DNA from: UBA4971 sp900019985
GTDB lineage: Bacteria; Bacillota; SHA-98; UBA4971
DNA: 64,000 bases
NCBI GenBank assembly: GCA_050949175.1
Contig: JBMNFG010000010.1
Coordinates: 186,001-250,000, forward strand
Direction: 5' to 3'
In this document: positions 1 through 8,341 of the stretch, one piece after another
Layout: every line of letters starts with the position of its first letter
Numbering within the stretch: the stretch's first letter is position 1
Made by a program: the position numbers and the translations under genes
The notes under the pieces: generated by a model
Databases searched by the model: none
What the model was told of the DNA's origin: nothing
The model's input: only the letters and a program-made list of their open reading frames with translations

Positions 1-255
1 GACGTCTTCGTCAGTTACTGTGACATTATGCTGCTTTGCACCTTGTCTAATGAGTTCTTCCCTTAGCAAACTGGCAAGTATCTGGTTGCCGCTTTGCTTC
101 TTCAAGGCGTCATTAAATTCTTTCCAGGTAATGTTTGTTGAGTTTATCCTGGCCACAGCCTTCAAGTCGTTATAAGTCCATAAAGCCCCGATTATCAAAA
201 GGCCTACAACCACGATGCCAATAATTATCGTAAGTGAGCGTTTCCTGTTCACCAT
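1..255 (-). CDS. Partial PrsA/SurA-type foldase, N-terminal part
   Basis: Only the first 85 residues are inside the window; the gene runs off the left edge. A basic start (MVNRKR) precedes a hydrophobic segment at about residues 8-25, which would act as signal anchor or membrane segment. No lipobox cysteine is visible, so it is unlike classical lipoprotein PrsA. Residues about 38-85 (INSTNITWKEF, then LLREELIRQGAKQ, then TVTDEDV) follow the pattern of the N-terminal chaperone helices of SurA/PrsA proteins, which normally come before a parvulin isomerase domain. That domain would lie outside the window. ATG at 255 is chosen because GGGGAGGA sits just upstream; GTG at 252 is an alternative. It has its own promoter. 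The family is likely, but the exact product cannot be fixed from this fragment. Confidence 0.6.
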   Translation of the reverse strand, partial: MVNRKRSLTIIIGIVVVGLLIIGALWTYNDLKAVARINSTNITWKEFNDALKKQSGNQILASLLREELIRQGAKQHNVTVTDEDV

Positions 256-294
256 CGGTTCCTCCCCTTCTACACGCTGCACGCGAACGGATTT

Positions 295-324
295 AGTGTA
301 CCATACCGCAGATCCCGTTGTCAA
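295..324 (-). promoter_or_regulatory. Sigma-A promoter for the foldase gene
   Basis: On the minus strand a perfect -35 TTGACA (319-324) is followed after 18 bases by TACACT (295-300) preceded by TGG, an extended -10 arrangement. The expected start near 288 leaves a leader of about 33 bases to the ATG at 255. It lies in the 138-bp gap after spoIIP. Confidence 0.65.
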
Positions 325-393
325 CTGCACCTCCGCGTATCTAGGATCCACGTTACGCACATAGAGTCAACTTCTGGCAGCGTGTCCCCGGGC

Positions 394-1497
394 TCAATGA
401 ACCTTCCGTTTCCTGGAACTGACCAGAAGGTAACCTATACTGCCTGCAATGAGTATGGCTATAATCCATGCTATAGATCTGCCGGGCGAGCCCTGTTGGA
501 AGCCGGTTGCAGACTCAGCTCCGAGTATTGCAGGTGCAATCGCAGATGCAAAAAGCCCTATGGCCTTTTCTGCCTCTTCAAGGCTGTTAGTGTGGGCGCC
601 TACTTCCAGCAATGCGGCTCTGGGCAACATGTCCTGGTTATAGTTTCCCCGTGCCCAGAGAATCCCTTTGACGAGGGCGGGGACCTTGGAATCAGTGGCT
701 GACTTCAGTTTCTTTGCGAAAGCAAGGTTTTGGCCTCTTGTCTGATTCTGCTGACCGATAACAAGTGTTATTTTAGTTACATCTTCACCTTGGACCTTGG
801 TCCTGTAAACCTCGGGAGGAACCGCATCCCTATGAATATCAAAGGCAGCAACAGGCCGTTCCTTCAGCAACTGTGCTAAAGTCCGCCTTGAACGGGCGTA
901 TGCTGCTCCGTCATGTGGATTATGGTTGTCAGTGGCCCTTACTACGTTAAAGCCGTGCTTCTTAAGGGCATCTTCAAATGCAGCAGCAACCTTGTAGACA
1001 TCTCCCCAATCCTTTGTTGATGTCCCGCTTGTAGGTTCATAGGATTCATCGCTGTGTGTATTGTAGATTACTACGGTCTTGGCGGTTTGCTGCTGTCCGG
1101 CGAGAAAGATCCGGCTGATGCTGTCACCGATCACTTGCAAGTAAGCAGACAGCCTGGATCCTGTGGTCTGTTGGGAACCCTCTTCCGTGTCATCCAATGT
1201 GACTGTTTCAGAAATCCGTGCCTTGGCTGTTTGTTCATGAATGCTGACAACTTCATAAGCCTTATTGTCTTCACTTATAAAGATATCACCGGGATGAAGT
1301 ACGATGGCAGTATGGAAGATTTCATTGTTGTCTTCGTCAATGAGAGTAAAGTATCCATCAGTCAGTTCTTCTTCTGCGAATGCAGGCTCATGAGAAGTCA
1401 AACTGAGAATCAGGATCATAGTGAAAAGGATTAAAGGGGCTATGCCAGTGAAGCAAAATCTCCGACCGGAACTGCATTTATGCCTTCTAAGGTTCAT
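394..1497 (-). CDS. spoIIP: Stage II sporulation protein P (peptidoglycan amidase/endopeptidase)
   Basis: SpoIIP acts with SpoIID and SpoIIM in the engulfment machine, thinning septal peptidoglycan as the mother-cell membrane moves around the forespore. The 367-residue product has an N-terminal hydrophobic signal/anchor (about 18-40) and a catalytic region at about 140-325. The visible putative zinc ligands and catalytic positions are THSDESY (H148, E151), DIHRD (H222) and LLEVGAHTN (E298). An unusual extra is a C-terminal hydrophobic stretch at 342-360 followed by RKRK, which looks like a second membrane anchor. The gene lies 16 bases after DUF1614 and is probably co-transcribed with it. Start ATG 1497 has GAGGTT about 10 bases upstream. 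spoIIM, its functional partner, is at 23.5 kb. Confidence 0.9.
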   Translation of the reverse strand: MNLRRHKCSSGRRFCFTGIAPLILFTMILILSLTSHEPAFAEEELTDGYFTLIDEDNNEIFHTAIVLHPGDIFISEDNKAYEVVSIHEQTAKARISETVTLDDTEEGSQQTTGSRLSAYLQVIGDSISRIFLAGQQQTAKTVVIYNTHSDESYEPTSGTSTKDWGDVYKVAAAFEDALKKHGFNVVRATDNHNPHDGAAYARSRRTLAQLLKERPVAAFDIHRDAVPPEVYRTKVQGEDVTKITLVIGQQNQTRGQNLAFAKKLKSATDSKVPALVKGILWARGNYNQDMLPRAALLEVGAHTNSLEEAEKAIGLFASAIAPAILGAESATGFQQGSPGRSIAWIIAILIAGSIGYLLVSSRKRKVH

Positions 1498-1513
1498 ATC
1501 TGAATAACCTCGC

Positions 1514-2140
1514 TTATTCTTCAGGCTCGTCAGGCAAGGTTTGCAGCCTTTCCATGGTCTCTCCGAATATCTCAGCGAAGCCTACTGCAATAAGGCCTGC
1601 GATTATCACTGCGTCAAATGCCCCGGCACCCCCTATGTTTACAGTGGAAGGCAGCCGCCTGATGATTACTTCAACAAGATGGGCAATGTCCAAAAACACA
1701 ACACCTAATACTGCCCCTGCAAAGGCTGCACGCCTCGACCGGCCGAGCAGGTATGCTATCACTCCTGCCACCAGTCCGAAAACGTAAATGGGGTCAATTA
1801 TCGTTCTACCTTCTTCAAAAGTGAATATCTTTGATATGGCCAAAAGCGCTGCACCTGTTGCCACCGCAGAGAGGACGCCGCGTCTTGCCTCGGTTTGGGT
1901 ATCGGCACGGCTAAGTACGTATATAGCAATAATCACAGGAATCACAGAACCTCCAAGGTTTACGCTGACTGTCCAAAGGCCGCGGAACACAGGAATATCA
2001 ATGAAGCCGCCGATAAGGATGGACAAAACAGCAACCAGCGCCTGCCTATCGTTAAGTCGCATGCGGTCAAGGACTCTGTGGGCAAGCCCAAGGAAGATTA
2101 GAACACTGACTACAAGAAGCAGAATAAGTCCTACTGTCAC
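1514..2140 (-). CDS. DUF1614 family membrane protein
   Basis: A 208-residue protein with repeated hydrophobic segments (about 3-20, 35-50, 62-78, 90-105, 117-133, 138-157 and 175-192) and few charges outside the first loop (HRVLDRMRLNDRQ) and the acidic C-terminus. The overall pattern, including the glycine-rich NIGGAGAFDAVIIAG near the end, matches the DUF1614 family of Bacillota, which has no assigned function. It starts with GTG at 2140 behind AAGGAGG. It is the first gene after a strong terminator and is directly followed by spoIIP, so it may be co-expressed during sporulation; this is inference from position. Confidence 0.75.
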   Translation of the reverse strand: MTVGLILLLVVSVLIFLGLAHRVLDRMRLNDRQALVAVLSILIGGFIDIPVFRGLWTVSVNLGGSVIPVIIAIYVLSRADTQTEARRGVLSAVATGAALLAISKIFTFEEGRTIIDPIYVFGLVAGVIAYLLGRSRRAAFAGAVLGVVFLDIAHLVEVIIRRLPSTVNIGGAGAFDAVIIAGLIAVGFAEIFGETMERLQTLPDEPEE

Positions 2141-2224
2141 ACTGAAGCCTCCTTCGCGTCCGATGGCGTTCCCCCATCCACACCCTGCACAGTAGCTTTT
2201 CCCTATATCTAAAGGGTTATTCTT

Positions 2225-2270
2225 TCAATAAACATAAAGGCCGACGGTGCTTCCAGCAACCGTCGGCCGT
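2225..2270 (-). terminator. Rho-independent terminator after ispH-rpsA
   Basis: Perfect 10-bp inverted repeat GGCCGACGGT / ACCGTCGGCC (2239-2248 and 2259-2268) with a 10-base loop. On the minus strand it is followed by the T-rich TTTATGTTTATT. It closes the long operon that ends with ispH-rpsA. Confidence 0.9.
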
Positions 2271-2299
2271 GATAACCTGGACCTATTTACCTATCCGTG

Positions 2300-4537
2300 C
2301 TATTTCTCTAGATTCTCCTGTGAGTTCTTGAGGATGTCACCGAAAACATCGCCGATGGTAGGCCCTTGGCTGTCAGGTTTATCAGCGTACTTGTCGTAGA
2401 CCTTTTTCTCTTCATCAGCTTGTGCCTCTTTCAGGCTAAGCCCTATTCTATGATCCCTTGGCCTTACACTGATAACTTTAACAGCTACCTCATCCCCAGG
2501 GCTGACTACTTCTTCAGGTTTCTCCACCCGTCTGTCTGCCAACTGCGAGATATGCACAAGGCCTTCAATTCCAGGCTCCAGCTGGACGAAAGCACCGAAG
2601 TCAACTGTCTTGGTGACAGTTCCCTTGACTACGCTGCCAACCGGGTACCTTGTGGTTACATCATCCCACGGATCCGGAAGGGTCTGCTTTAAGCCCAGGG
2701 AAATGCGTTCGCGTTCTCTGTCTATAGCTAGAATCTTAACTCTGATTCGGTCGCCCTCTGAGACTACGTCTCTGGGATCTTCAGTTCTCGTCCATGCCAT
2801 ATCTGATACATGAAGAAGGCCTTCTACTCCGTCACCTATGTCGACAAATGCTCCGAAATTGACGACACGCCTTACAACACCTTCTACAATTACGCCTTCG
2901 TTCAAAGACTCCAGCATTCTCTTCCTGGCTTCGGCCAGTTCCTCTTCTTGTACCTGCCGTGCAGAAAGGACCACATTCTTCTTGTCCTGGTCCACTTCGA
3001 GGACCTTCATTCTGAGGACCTCTCCTCGCAGATCTTCAAGATTCTGAACAGGACGGACGCTTACGTGTGAAGCAGGAACAAAGCCTCTAAGTCCCACATC
3101 TACAACGATTCCGCCTTTGACTACTCCGGTGACTTCCCCTTCGACTATGGTTCCGTTTTTCAGAGCCTCAGATATAAAATCCCATGCCTTCTTAATATCA
3201 GCTTTCCGCTTTGACAGAAGCGCCTCGCCTTCGTCTGTCTCCAATCTCTCCACCAGAACCTCTATTCTGTCACCTACGTTGACTACACCTTCACATGACT
3301 GCACTTGCCGTCTGGAGATCTCATTTCTAGGCACTATGCCTTCGGACTTAAGTCCAATATCGACAAGGACCCGTTCAGGTTCGACCGCCACAACAACACC
3401 TTCGACTATGTCGCCCTCAACAAATGCCGGTTGGAGCGACATATCTATGATCTCTCGCTCTTCTCCCTCAGGTCCTGTAACATCAGGCTCTTCTTCCACT
3501 TGTGAAGTCGTAGTCTCTTCTTCGTCCACACCTTCAGCTTCAGGTTCTTCTTGTGGAAGTCCTTCATCTGCTTGTTCTGGCTCTGCGTCTTCTTGTGAAT
3601 CCACAGGAGTCATCTCCTCTTGGTCTTCACTTGCCTCCATAGATTCCTGTTCCTCGAGACTCTTGTCCTCAGTAATCTCAGCTACCTCCAATTCGTTTAT
3701 CCTCTCTTCATCCGGTACGTTCATCCTCTCAACAACCTCCTCGATGACCCAATTCGGCGTTGATGCCCCCGCCGTCAGTCCCACCCTTTCAAATCCTGAA
3801 AAATCCAGGGTGTCCAGGTCTTCGGGCCCTTCCACCCTGTAGACCTTCGCGCCTTCCGCCTCACAGATCTCGGCAAGCCGTCTTGTATTCGCGCTTGCCC
3901 GCCCGCCGACAACGATCATGGCATCAACTGATCGTGCCAACGTGCGCGCAGCCTCCTGCCTCTGCGAAGTAGCGTTACATATTGTATTGTAGGCCACAAG
4001 CTCTTTCGCCCTTAAAGCAAGGGCTGCCAGAACCCGGCGAAAAGCCTCAACTGTTTGGGTGGTCTGACATACGACACCGACCTTGGGCTCGACAGAACCG
4101 GATGCTACGTCTTGAGATGTCAAGACTACTCTCGAATTGTCTCCGGCCCAACCTACCAGACCAACTACTTCCGTGTGTCCTTCGTCACCGACGATAAACA
4201 CCTGATATCCTTTACGACCTAACTCAGCAGCTAACTCCTGTGCTCGCCTGACATACGGACAAGTAGCATGGACAATTGTCGACCCTTTTTCCTTTGCGTT
4301 ATCAATGATATCAGGTGGTAATCCATGCGACGGAACTATCATGCATCCATCTTTAATTTCGTCCAAATCCGACACGGGGACAACCCCGTTTTCTCTTAAC
4401 TTGGCAACTACCTGCGGATTGTGTACTAAGGGCCCGAGAGTGTAAGCTTTACCTTGTTTTCCCGCTTCCATAGCGATTTGTACCGCTCGTTCAACCCCGA
4501 AGCAAAACCCGCTGTGTTCACCAATCACTACCTGCAA
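2300..4537 (-). CDS. ispH: IspH (HMBPP reductase) fused to ribosomal protein S1
   Basis: A 745-residue fusion. Residues 1-280 are IspH/LytB, the [4Fe-4S] enzyme of the last MEP-pathway step that makes IPP and DMAPP. Its three cluster cysteines are visible at C12 (GFCFGVERA), C93 (ATCPYVRRA) and C187 (TICNATSQR), with H39, H121 and E123 in conserved motifs. Residues about 280-362 form a very acidic Glu/Asp/Gln linker. Four S1 domains follow from about 374 to 715 (for example GDIVEGVVVAV and GAFVDIGDGVEGLLHVS), as in bacterial S1, which binds mRNA on the 30S subunit. The fusion is known from many Clostridia. The start is TTG at 4537 with a weak ribosome binding site. It lies downstream of cmk and plsC and ahead of a terminator. 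Confidence 0.95.
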   Translation of the reverse strand: MQVVIGEHSGFCFGVERAVQIAMEAGKQGKAYTLGPLVHNPQVVAKLRENGVVPVSDLDEIKDGCMIVPSHGLPPDIIDNAKEKGSTIVHATCPYVRRAQELAAELGRKGYQVFIVGDEGHTEVVGLVGWAGDNSRVVLTSQDVASGSVEPKVGVVCQTTQTVEAFRRVLAALALRAKELVAYNTICNATSQRQEAARTLARSVDAMIVVGGRASANTRRLAEICEAEGAKVYRVEGPEDLDTLDFSGFERVGLTAGASTPNWVIEEVVERMNVPDEERINELEVAEITEDKSLEEQESMEASEDQEEMTPVDSQEDAEPEQADEGLPQEEPEAEGVDEEETTTSQVEEEPDVTGPEGEEREIIDMSLQPAFVEGDIVEGVVVAVEPERVLVDIGLKSEGIVPRNEISRRQVQSCEGVVNVGDRIEVLVERLETDEGEALLSKRKADIKKAWDFISEALKNGTIVEGEVTGVVKGGIVVDVGLRGFVPASHVSVRPVQNLEDLRGEVLRMKVLEVDQDKKNVVLSARQVQEEELAEARKRMLESLNEGVIVEGVVRRVVNFGAFVDIGDGVEGLLHVSDMAWTRTEDPRDVVSEGDRIRVKILAIDRERERISLGLKQTLPDPWDDVTTRYPVGSVVKGTVTKTVDFGAFVQLEPGIEGLVHISQLADRRVEKPEEVVSPGDEVAVKVISVRPRDHRIGLSLKEAQADEEKKVYDKYADKPDSQGPTIGDVFGDILKNSQENLEK

Positions 4538-4599
4538 TACCCGTTCTACCTTCTTCCCTATTATCTCCCAACATCAAACTAAACTTAATCTTATTACAC

Positions 4600-5223
4600 C
4601 TAATTCAACACAACCAGCCTTGCTATCTCTTCCATCATACGATTGGTAATGGCTTCTCTCGGATTGAAAGAAGGCCGGTCCGTCGTAGCAGACGAGCAAA
4701 CTTCAGCCGGAATAATCGGTTCACCGAATCTCACTATGACACGCCCGGCTTTCGGAAGGAAAGCACCTTTCCGCATAATTTTGTCTGTACCGATGATTCC
4801 CACAGGTACCAGATATGCACCGGTTTTCTCTGCTAAGACCGCTGCTCCTGAGTATGCTTTTTGCAGCCTGCCCTCTGCACTCCTGGTCCCTTCGGGAAAT
4901 ATGCCTAAAACCTCGCCACTTCTCAGGACCTCGAGAGCTGTGCGGAACGCGTCCTTGTCGTCTTTTCCGCGGCGCACAGGAAAGGCACCCAGACTACGAA
5001 TGAGAAATCCAAGAATGGGATTATCAAAGAGCTCATGTTTTGCCATGAACCGGACGCGCCGATCCAAGGCGCATCCTACAACTATGGGATCCAACCCACT
5101 TAAGTGATTTGCAGCCAGGACTACTCCCCCCTGGCTTGGAACGCTTTCCTTACCTTCTACCTGCATGCGAAAGGCAATTCTCATAAGGAATCTGAGAATT
5201 GCCCTCATGATCACGTAAAACAA
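4600..5223 (-). CDS. plsC: 1-acyl-sn-glycerol-3-phosphate acyltransferase
   Basis: Transfers an acyl chain to lysophosphatidic acid to make phosphatidic acid at the membrane. The 207-residue length is normal. The catalytic H-x4-D motif is at H40-D45 (NHLSGLD) and the glycerol-phosphate binding motif FPEGTR is at 109-114. The N-terminal segment 1-20 is hydrophobic and amphipathic, as in PlsC proteins. Its start overlaps the cmk stop by 13 bases, so the two are translationally coupled. The cmk-plsC-ispH/rpsA order is a common clostridial arrangement. Confidence 0.92.
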   Translation of the reverse strand: MFYVIMRAILRFLMRIAFRMQVEGKESVPSQGGVVLAANHLSGLDPIVVGCALDRRVRFMAKHELFDNPILGFLIRSLGAFPVRRGKDDKDAFRTALEVLRSGEVLGIFPEGTRSAEGRLQKAYSGAAVLAEKTGAYLVPVGIIGTDKIMRKGAFLPKAGRVIVRFGEPIIPAEVCSSATTDRPSFNPREAITNRMMEEIARLVVLN

Positions 5224-5972
5224 GACTTCTCTCCCATGCCTTCTGATGTGTTCCGAACCTCATTGCCACAAAGCTCCTTACGAATAATACCTGCAACTTC
5301 CGCAATTGTTTCCTCAGGAGTTTTTCCTGTGGTATCAACAGTAATGGCATCCGGTGCAGGTTTAAGAGGAGCTACTTTTCGCCCGCTGTCAATTGTGTCT
5401 CTGTTTTTTATTTCACTGACGACTGTCTCTTCCACAACATCGTATCCTCGCTCACGTGCCTGGAGAACCCTTCTCCTAACGCGCTCCTCAAAATCGGCAA
5501 CAAGAAATATCTTCACATCAGCATCAGGTGCAACAACAGTGCCGATATCCCTTCCATCCATCACTACAGACCCTTTCTTGGCTATCGCCCGTTGAATATC
5601 CAAGAGGGCTGCTCTGACATCCGGGATTTCAGCTACTTGTGATACGTACGCACATACCTCAGGGCTGGTAAGCTCCGCGGTTACATCCTCTCCGTCGAGG
5701 AGGATGCGGCAGTCGCCGTCTTCAGGCAACACAGCAACATCAGCACTTCGTGCTAATTCCCCTATGCATTCGGCCTCCCTGATATCTGCCCCAAGACATA
5801 TCGCTTTTAAGGTCAGAGCCCGATAGATCAAGCCTGTACTGACATAAGCCAGGCCGAACATTTCAGCAATAGCCTTTGCTACTGTGCTCTTGCCGGCACC
5901 TGCCGGCCCGTCAATGGCGATAACCGGGCCCTTCTTCCTCGTTGTCGCTGTTATGCTATTCGACGCATACAT
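5211..5972 (-). CDS. cmk: Cytidylate kinase
   Basis: Phosphorylates CMP and dCMP to the diphosphates with ATP. The P-loop GPAGAGKST spans residues 22-30, followed by YVSTGLIYRA, the equivalent of the usual DTGAMYRA motif (here S replaces D and L/I replace A/M). The later DGRDIGTVV and the lid-region arginines (ERVRRRV) fit the family. The 253 residues include about 15 extra N-terminal residues before the P-loop strand. The gene is followed with overlap by plsC and preceded by a small membrane protein and rluB. Confidence 0.95.
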   Translation of the reverse strand: MYASNSITATTRKKGPVIAIDGPAGAGKSTVAKAIAEMFGLAYVSTGLIYRALTLKAICLGADIREAECIGELARSADVAVLPEDGDCRILLDGEDVTAELTSPEVCAYVSQVAEIPDVRAALLDIQRAIAKKGSVVMDGRDIGTVVAPDADVKIFLVADFEERVRRRVLQARERGYDVVEETVVSEIKNRDTIDSGRKVAPLKPAPDAITVDTTGKTPEETIAEVAGIIRKELCGNEVRNTSEGMGEKSCFT

Positions 5973-6041
5973 TGCAGATTCCTCTTCTCCCTTGATAAAT
6001 CTCCCCGTAAGATACGTGATTCGTATATTTTTTCAATACAT

Positions 6042-6260
6042 TCAGCGGAAACTCCTGTCGATAGGATCATCCATATTTAACTTGATACCTTCCAGGCGAT
6101 CGATTCTACTGAACCTTGATCTTCCCTCGGGTGTACTCAGGATGAATTGTCCTACTATTGTCATTAACAGGAACAGGCACAGCGCGATTCCGAAAACTCT
6201 TTCAAGGAAGCGTAGCAGTCTGTCAACATCTTCATTACCTTCACCAAACGCTAAGCTCAT
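6042..6260 (-). CDS. Small single-pass membrane protein, unknown
   Basis: A 72-residue reading frame fitting the gap between rluB and cmk in the same direction. It has an acidic N-terminus (FGEGNEDVDRLL), one clear membrane segment at about 20-40 (VFGIALCLFLLMTIVGQFIL), and a polar tail rich in Arg and Asp. A small membrane protein at this place is known in Bacillus (YpfB-like), and this may be its counterpart, but sequence similarity cannot be confirmed by eye. The ATG at 6260 has only a distant AGGAG about 16 bases away. The coherent membrane topology and operon position support it as real. Confidence 0.5.
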   Translation of the reverse strand: MSLAFGEGNEDVDRLLRFLERVFGIALCLFLLMTIVGQFILSTPEGRSRFSRIDRLEGIKLNMDDPIDRSFR

Positions 6261-6281
6261 TCCTAATCCACTGATTCTCCT

Positions 6282-7025
6282 TCACTTCGAAGGCCTTTCT
6301 TGAGACCCGGCCGACATCTCCCGGATCCAATCCTCTTCTGCCTTAGTAAGATACCGCCATGAACCGGGTTTCAAATCGCCTAGTTCCAGTCTTCCAAGAT
6401 GAGTCCGTACAAGACTCCTCACAGGGTGTCCTATGAAATCGAACATCTCGCGGACCTGGCGTTTTCTGCCTTCCCTGATCTTAATCTCTGCTACTGCAGA
6501 ATCCGGAGACACTGTCACAATCCTAACTTGTGCAGGTGACGAAACGTGCCCTGACTGCAGCCTGATACCCTTTCGCAAAAGGCTCAGCTTTTCCTCAGCG
6601 GGAACACCCTCGACAACCGCAAGGTAGGTTTTGTATATTTCAAACTTTGGATGGGTTAGAGTGTACGCTGCATGACCGTCGTTTGTTAAAAGGAGTAATC
6701 CTTCGGTGTCTCGGTCAAGCCTTCCAACAGGAAAAAGCCGTGCGCCCACGTTAGGAACCAGATCCAGTACAGTTTTCCGTCCTCTGGGATCCCTAGCTGT
6801 AGAGATGTATCCTTGAGGTTTATTGAGCATGATGTATATTTTCTTGTCATGGATCTTGACAGGCTTACCGTCAACCTTTATCTCACATTGGGACGGATCG
6901 AACCTGGCACCTGGTTCAAGCACGATTCTGCCGTCGACTGTAACACAGCCTTCCTTAATGAGTTCAGCACCGGCTCTGCGTGAAGCAATCCCGGCATTTG
7001 CAAGGATCTTTTGAAGCCTCTCCAC
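6282..7025 (-). CDS. rluB: 23S rRNA pseudouridine synthase, RluB family
   Basis: Isomerises a uridine of 23S rRNA (U2605 in E. coli numbering) to pseudouridine. An N-terminal S4 RNA-binding domain (about 1-60, ERLQKILANAGIASRRAGAE) precedes the RsuA/RluB catalytic domain with MLNKPQGYIST and GRLDRDTEGLLLLTNDG, whose Asp (about residue 104) is the nucleophile. The C-terminal motif KIREGRKRQVREMF is typical. The chosen start is GTG at 7025, because a strong AGGTGATT lies 7 bases before it; an upstream in-frame GTG at 7037 has no ribosome binding site. Confidence 0.92.
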   Translation of the reverse strand: MERLQKILANAGIASRRAGAELIKEGCVTVDGRIVLEPGARFDPSQCEIKVDGKPVKIHDKKIYIMLNKPQGYISTARDPRGRKTVLDLVPNVGARLFPVGRLDRDTEGLLLLTNDGHAAYTLTHPKFEIYKTYLAVVEGVPAEEKLSLLRKGIRLQSGHVSSPAQVRIVTVSPDSAVAEIKIREGRKRQVREMFDFIGHPVRSLVRTHLGRLELGDLKPGSWRYLTKAEEDWIREMSAGSQERPSK

Positions 7026-7152
7026 TGGGAAAATCACCTGTCAGAATCACATACGGCCTATTTGTGCAAAGTTTACCAGGCCCGGATGACATTTTAGATC
7101 TTACGACATTATTTGCGTCAATGCAACCTTAAACTCGTGCTAGTCCGCACTG

Positions 7153-7608
7153 TCAGTGGGTGTCCGTCTGTACATTCGGTTTAAGGGCAGCATTATTTGT
7201 CCTGCAGGTGCCTCCTTCAGCGCGTTTTGCCAGGAAAGACGGGACAAAGTCAATCAACTTCTCAAGCGGGCCTATTCCTTCTACAGGCATGACCCTAACC
7301 TGTCCCATACTGACTACAAGAAAAGCCACAGGGGAGATGGTCATACCTGCACCTGCGCCTCCCCCAAATGGAAACCCTGCCTCATCCACTGATGCCGAAT
7401 CTTGCTGCGTTCCTGATTCCTCTCCGTCCTTGAAAGCCGGAAACTCACTTCCGCCTACAGCAAACCCAACAAATACTCTGGATACAGGAAGTATCACAGT
7501 CCCGTCTGAGGTCTCCACGGGATCTCCTAAGATTGTGTTGACGTCAATCATTTCTTTGATGTTGTCCATGGTCGTCTTCATTAAGAGATCAATGGGGTGG
7601 TCTGCCAT
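7153..7608 (-). CDS. ytfJ: GerW family sporulation protein (YtfJ)
   Basis: YtfJ/GerW proteins are sporulation proteins tied to germination. The family signature is visible: HPIDLLMKTTMDNIKEMIDVNTILGDPVE, then ILPVSRVFVGFAVGGSEF, a glycine-rich FPFGGGAGAGM, and a hydrophobic segment ISPVAFLVVS. The start ATG at 7608 (MADHPID) is chosen because AAAGGAG lies 9 bases upstream; the in-frame ATG 18 bases further up falls inside that ribosome binding site. It lies between DUF2953 and rluB, the usual neighbourhood in clostridia (scpB-DUF2953-ytfJ). Confidence 0.92.
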   Translation of the reverse strand: MADHPIDLLMKTTMDNIKEMIDVNTILGDPVETSDGTVILPVSRVFVGFAVGGSEFPAFKDGEESGTQQDSASVDEAGFPFGGGAGAGMTISPVAFLVVSMGQVRVMPVEGIGPLEKLIDFVPSFLAKRAEGGTCRTNNAALKPNVQTDTH

Positions 7609-7644
7609 CTCTATGTCTCCTTTCAAACAACACCGGGCCTACAG

Positions 7645-8301
7645 CTAGTTTTGCCAAAAGAGCACTGGGAAAACAATCCGGACCGGACTTGACACAATAG
7701 TCGTGTCAAACTCCATATCAAAACGGGCCTCATTATAACAGGGGATAATGGTAATAATCGGTCGGTTCCTGGGAAATCCGAGTTTTTTCCAAAGCATACC
7801 AAGGAAGGTGCCGAGCAATGCATATATGACTCCTAATGTGACACCTGTCGTTGCCGCATTTCCTGCACCGAAAGCCAGCTTAAAATTGAAATACAGCAAA
7901 GTCAGGCCTCTTTTCAGTGCCTGGGTGACAATTCGTCTTGCCAACGTGTCCCTTGAGGACTTATGCTTTATTTTCCGCACTTTGCGCTGACCTTTACTTC
8001 TCCTTTTGCCTTGCTCCTCAACAAGTTCGGCGAAGAGCCTACATGCGTTTTCAGGATTCCTGTTGAGATCCTCTAACAATTGAATCAGAAGCCTTCCCAA
8101 ATCGCGATCTTCTGATTCTGAGGTATTATGCACCCTGTAAACGGGAAACCATATCAACCCGCGTATTATTCCCAGGCTGATTCCGGCAAATGTTTCTCGC
8201 CGGTTGAGGACAAGCTGTACACGGACATGTACAGGCAGCGAGAACACAGCGAAAAGGAACGCTGCCCCACTGATAACTAGAAGAAGAAAAAGCCATTTCA
8301 T
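7645..8301 (-). CDS. DUF2953 domain protein
   Basis: A 218-residue protein with an N-terminal membrane segment (residues 3-22) and a basic middle region (KRRSKGQRKVRKIKHK at about 98-113). The C-terminal part has AATTGVTLGVIYALLGTFLG and the closing IITIIPCYNEARFDMEFDTTI. This layout and the position between scpB and ytfJ identify the DUF2953 family of sporulating Bacillota. Function is unknown. The GNAATTG-type segment followed by a predicted periplasm-like beta region suggests membrane association in spore formation; that is inference from its constant linkage to ytfJ. Confidence 0.85.
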   Translation of the reverse strand: MKWLFLLLVISGAAFLFAVFSLPVHVRVQLVLNRRETFAGISLGIIRGLIWFPVYRVHNTSESEDRDLGRLLIQLLEDLNRNPENACRLFAELVEEQGKRRSKGQRKVRKIKHKSSRDTLARRIVTQALKRGLTLLYFNFKLAFGAGNAATTGVTLGVIYALLGTFLGMLWKKLGFPRNRPIITIIPCYNEARFDMEFDTTIVSSPVRIVFPVLFWQN

Positions 8302-8341
8302 GCATAGGTGCCGCTCCGGTAAATGATAAAAGTATTCTGCC

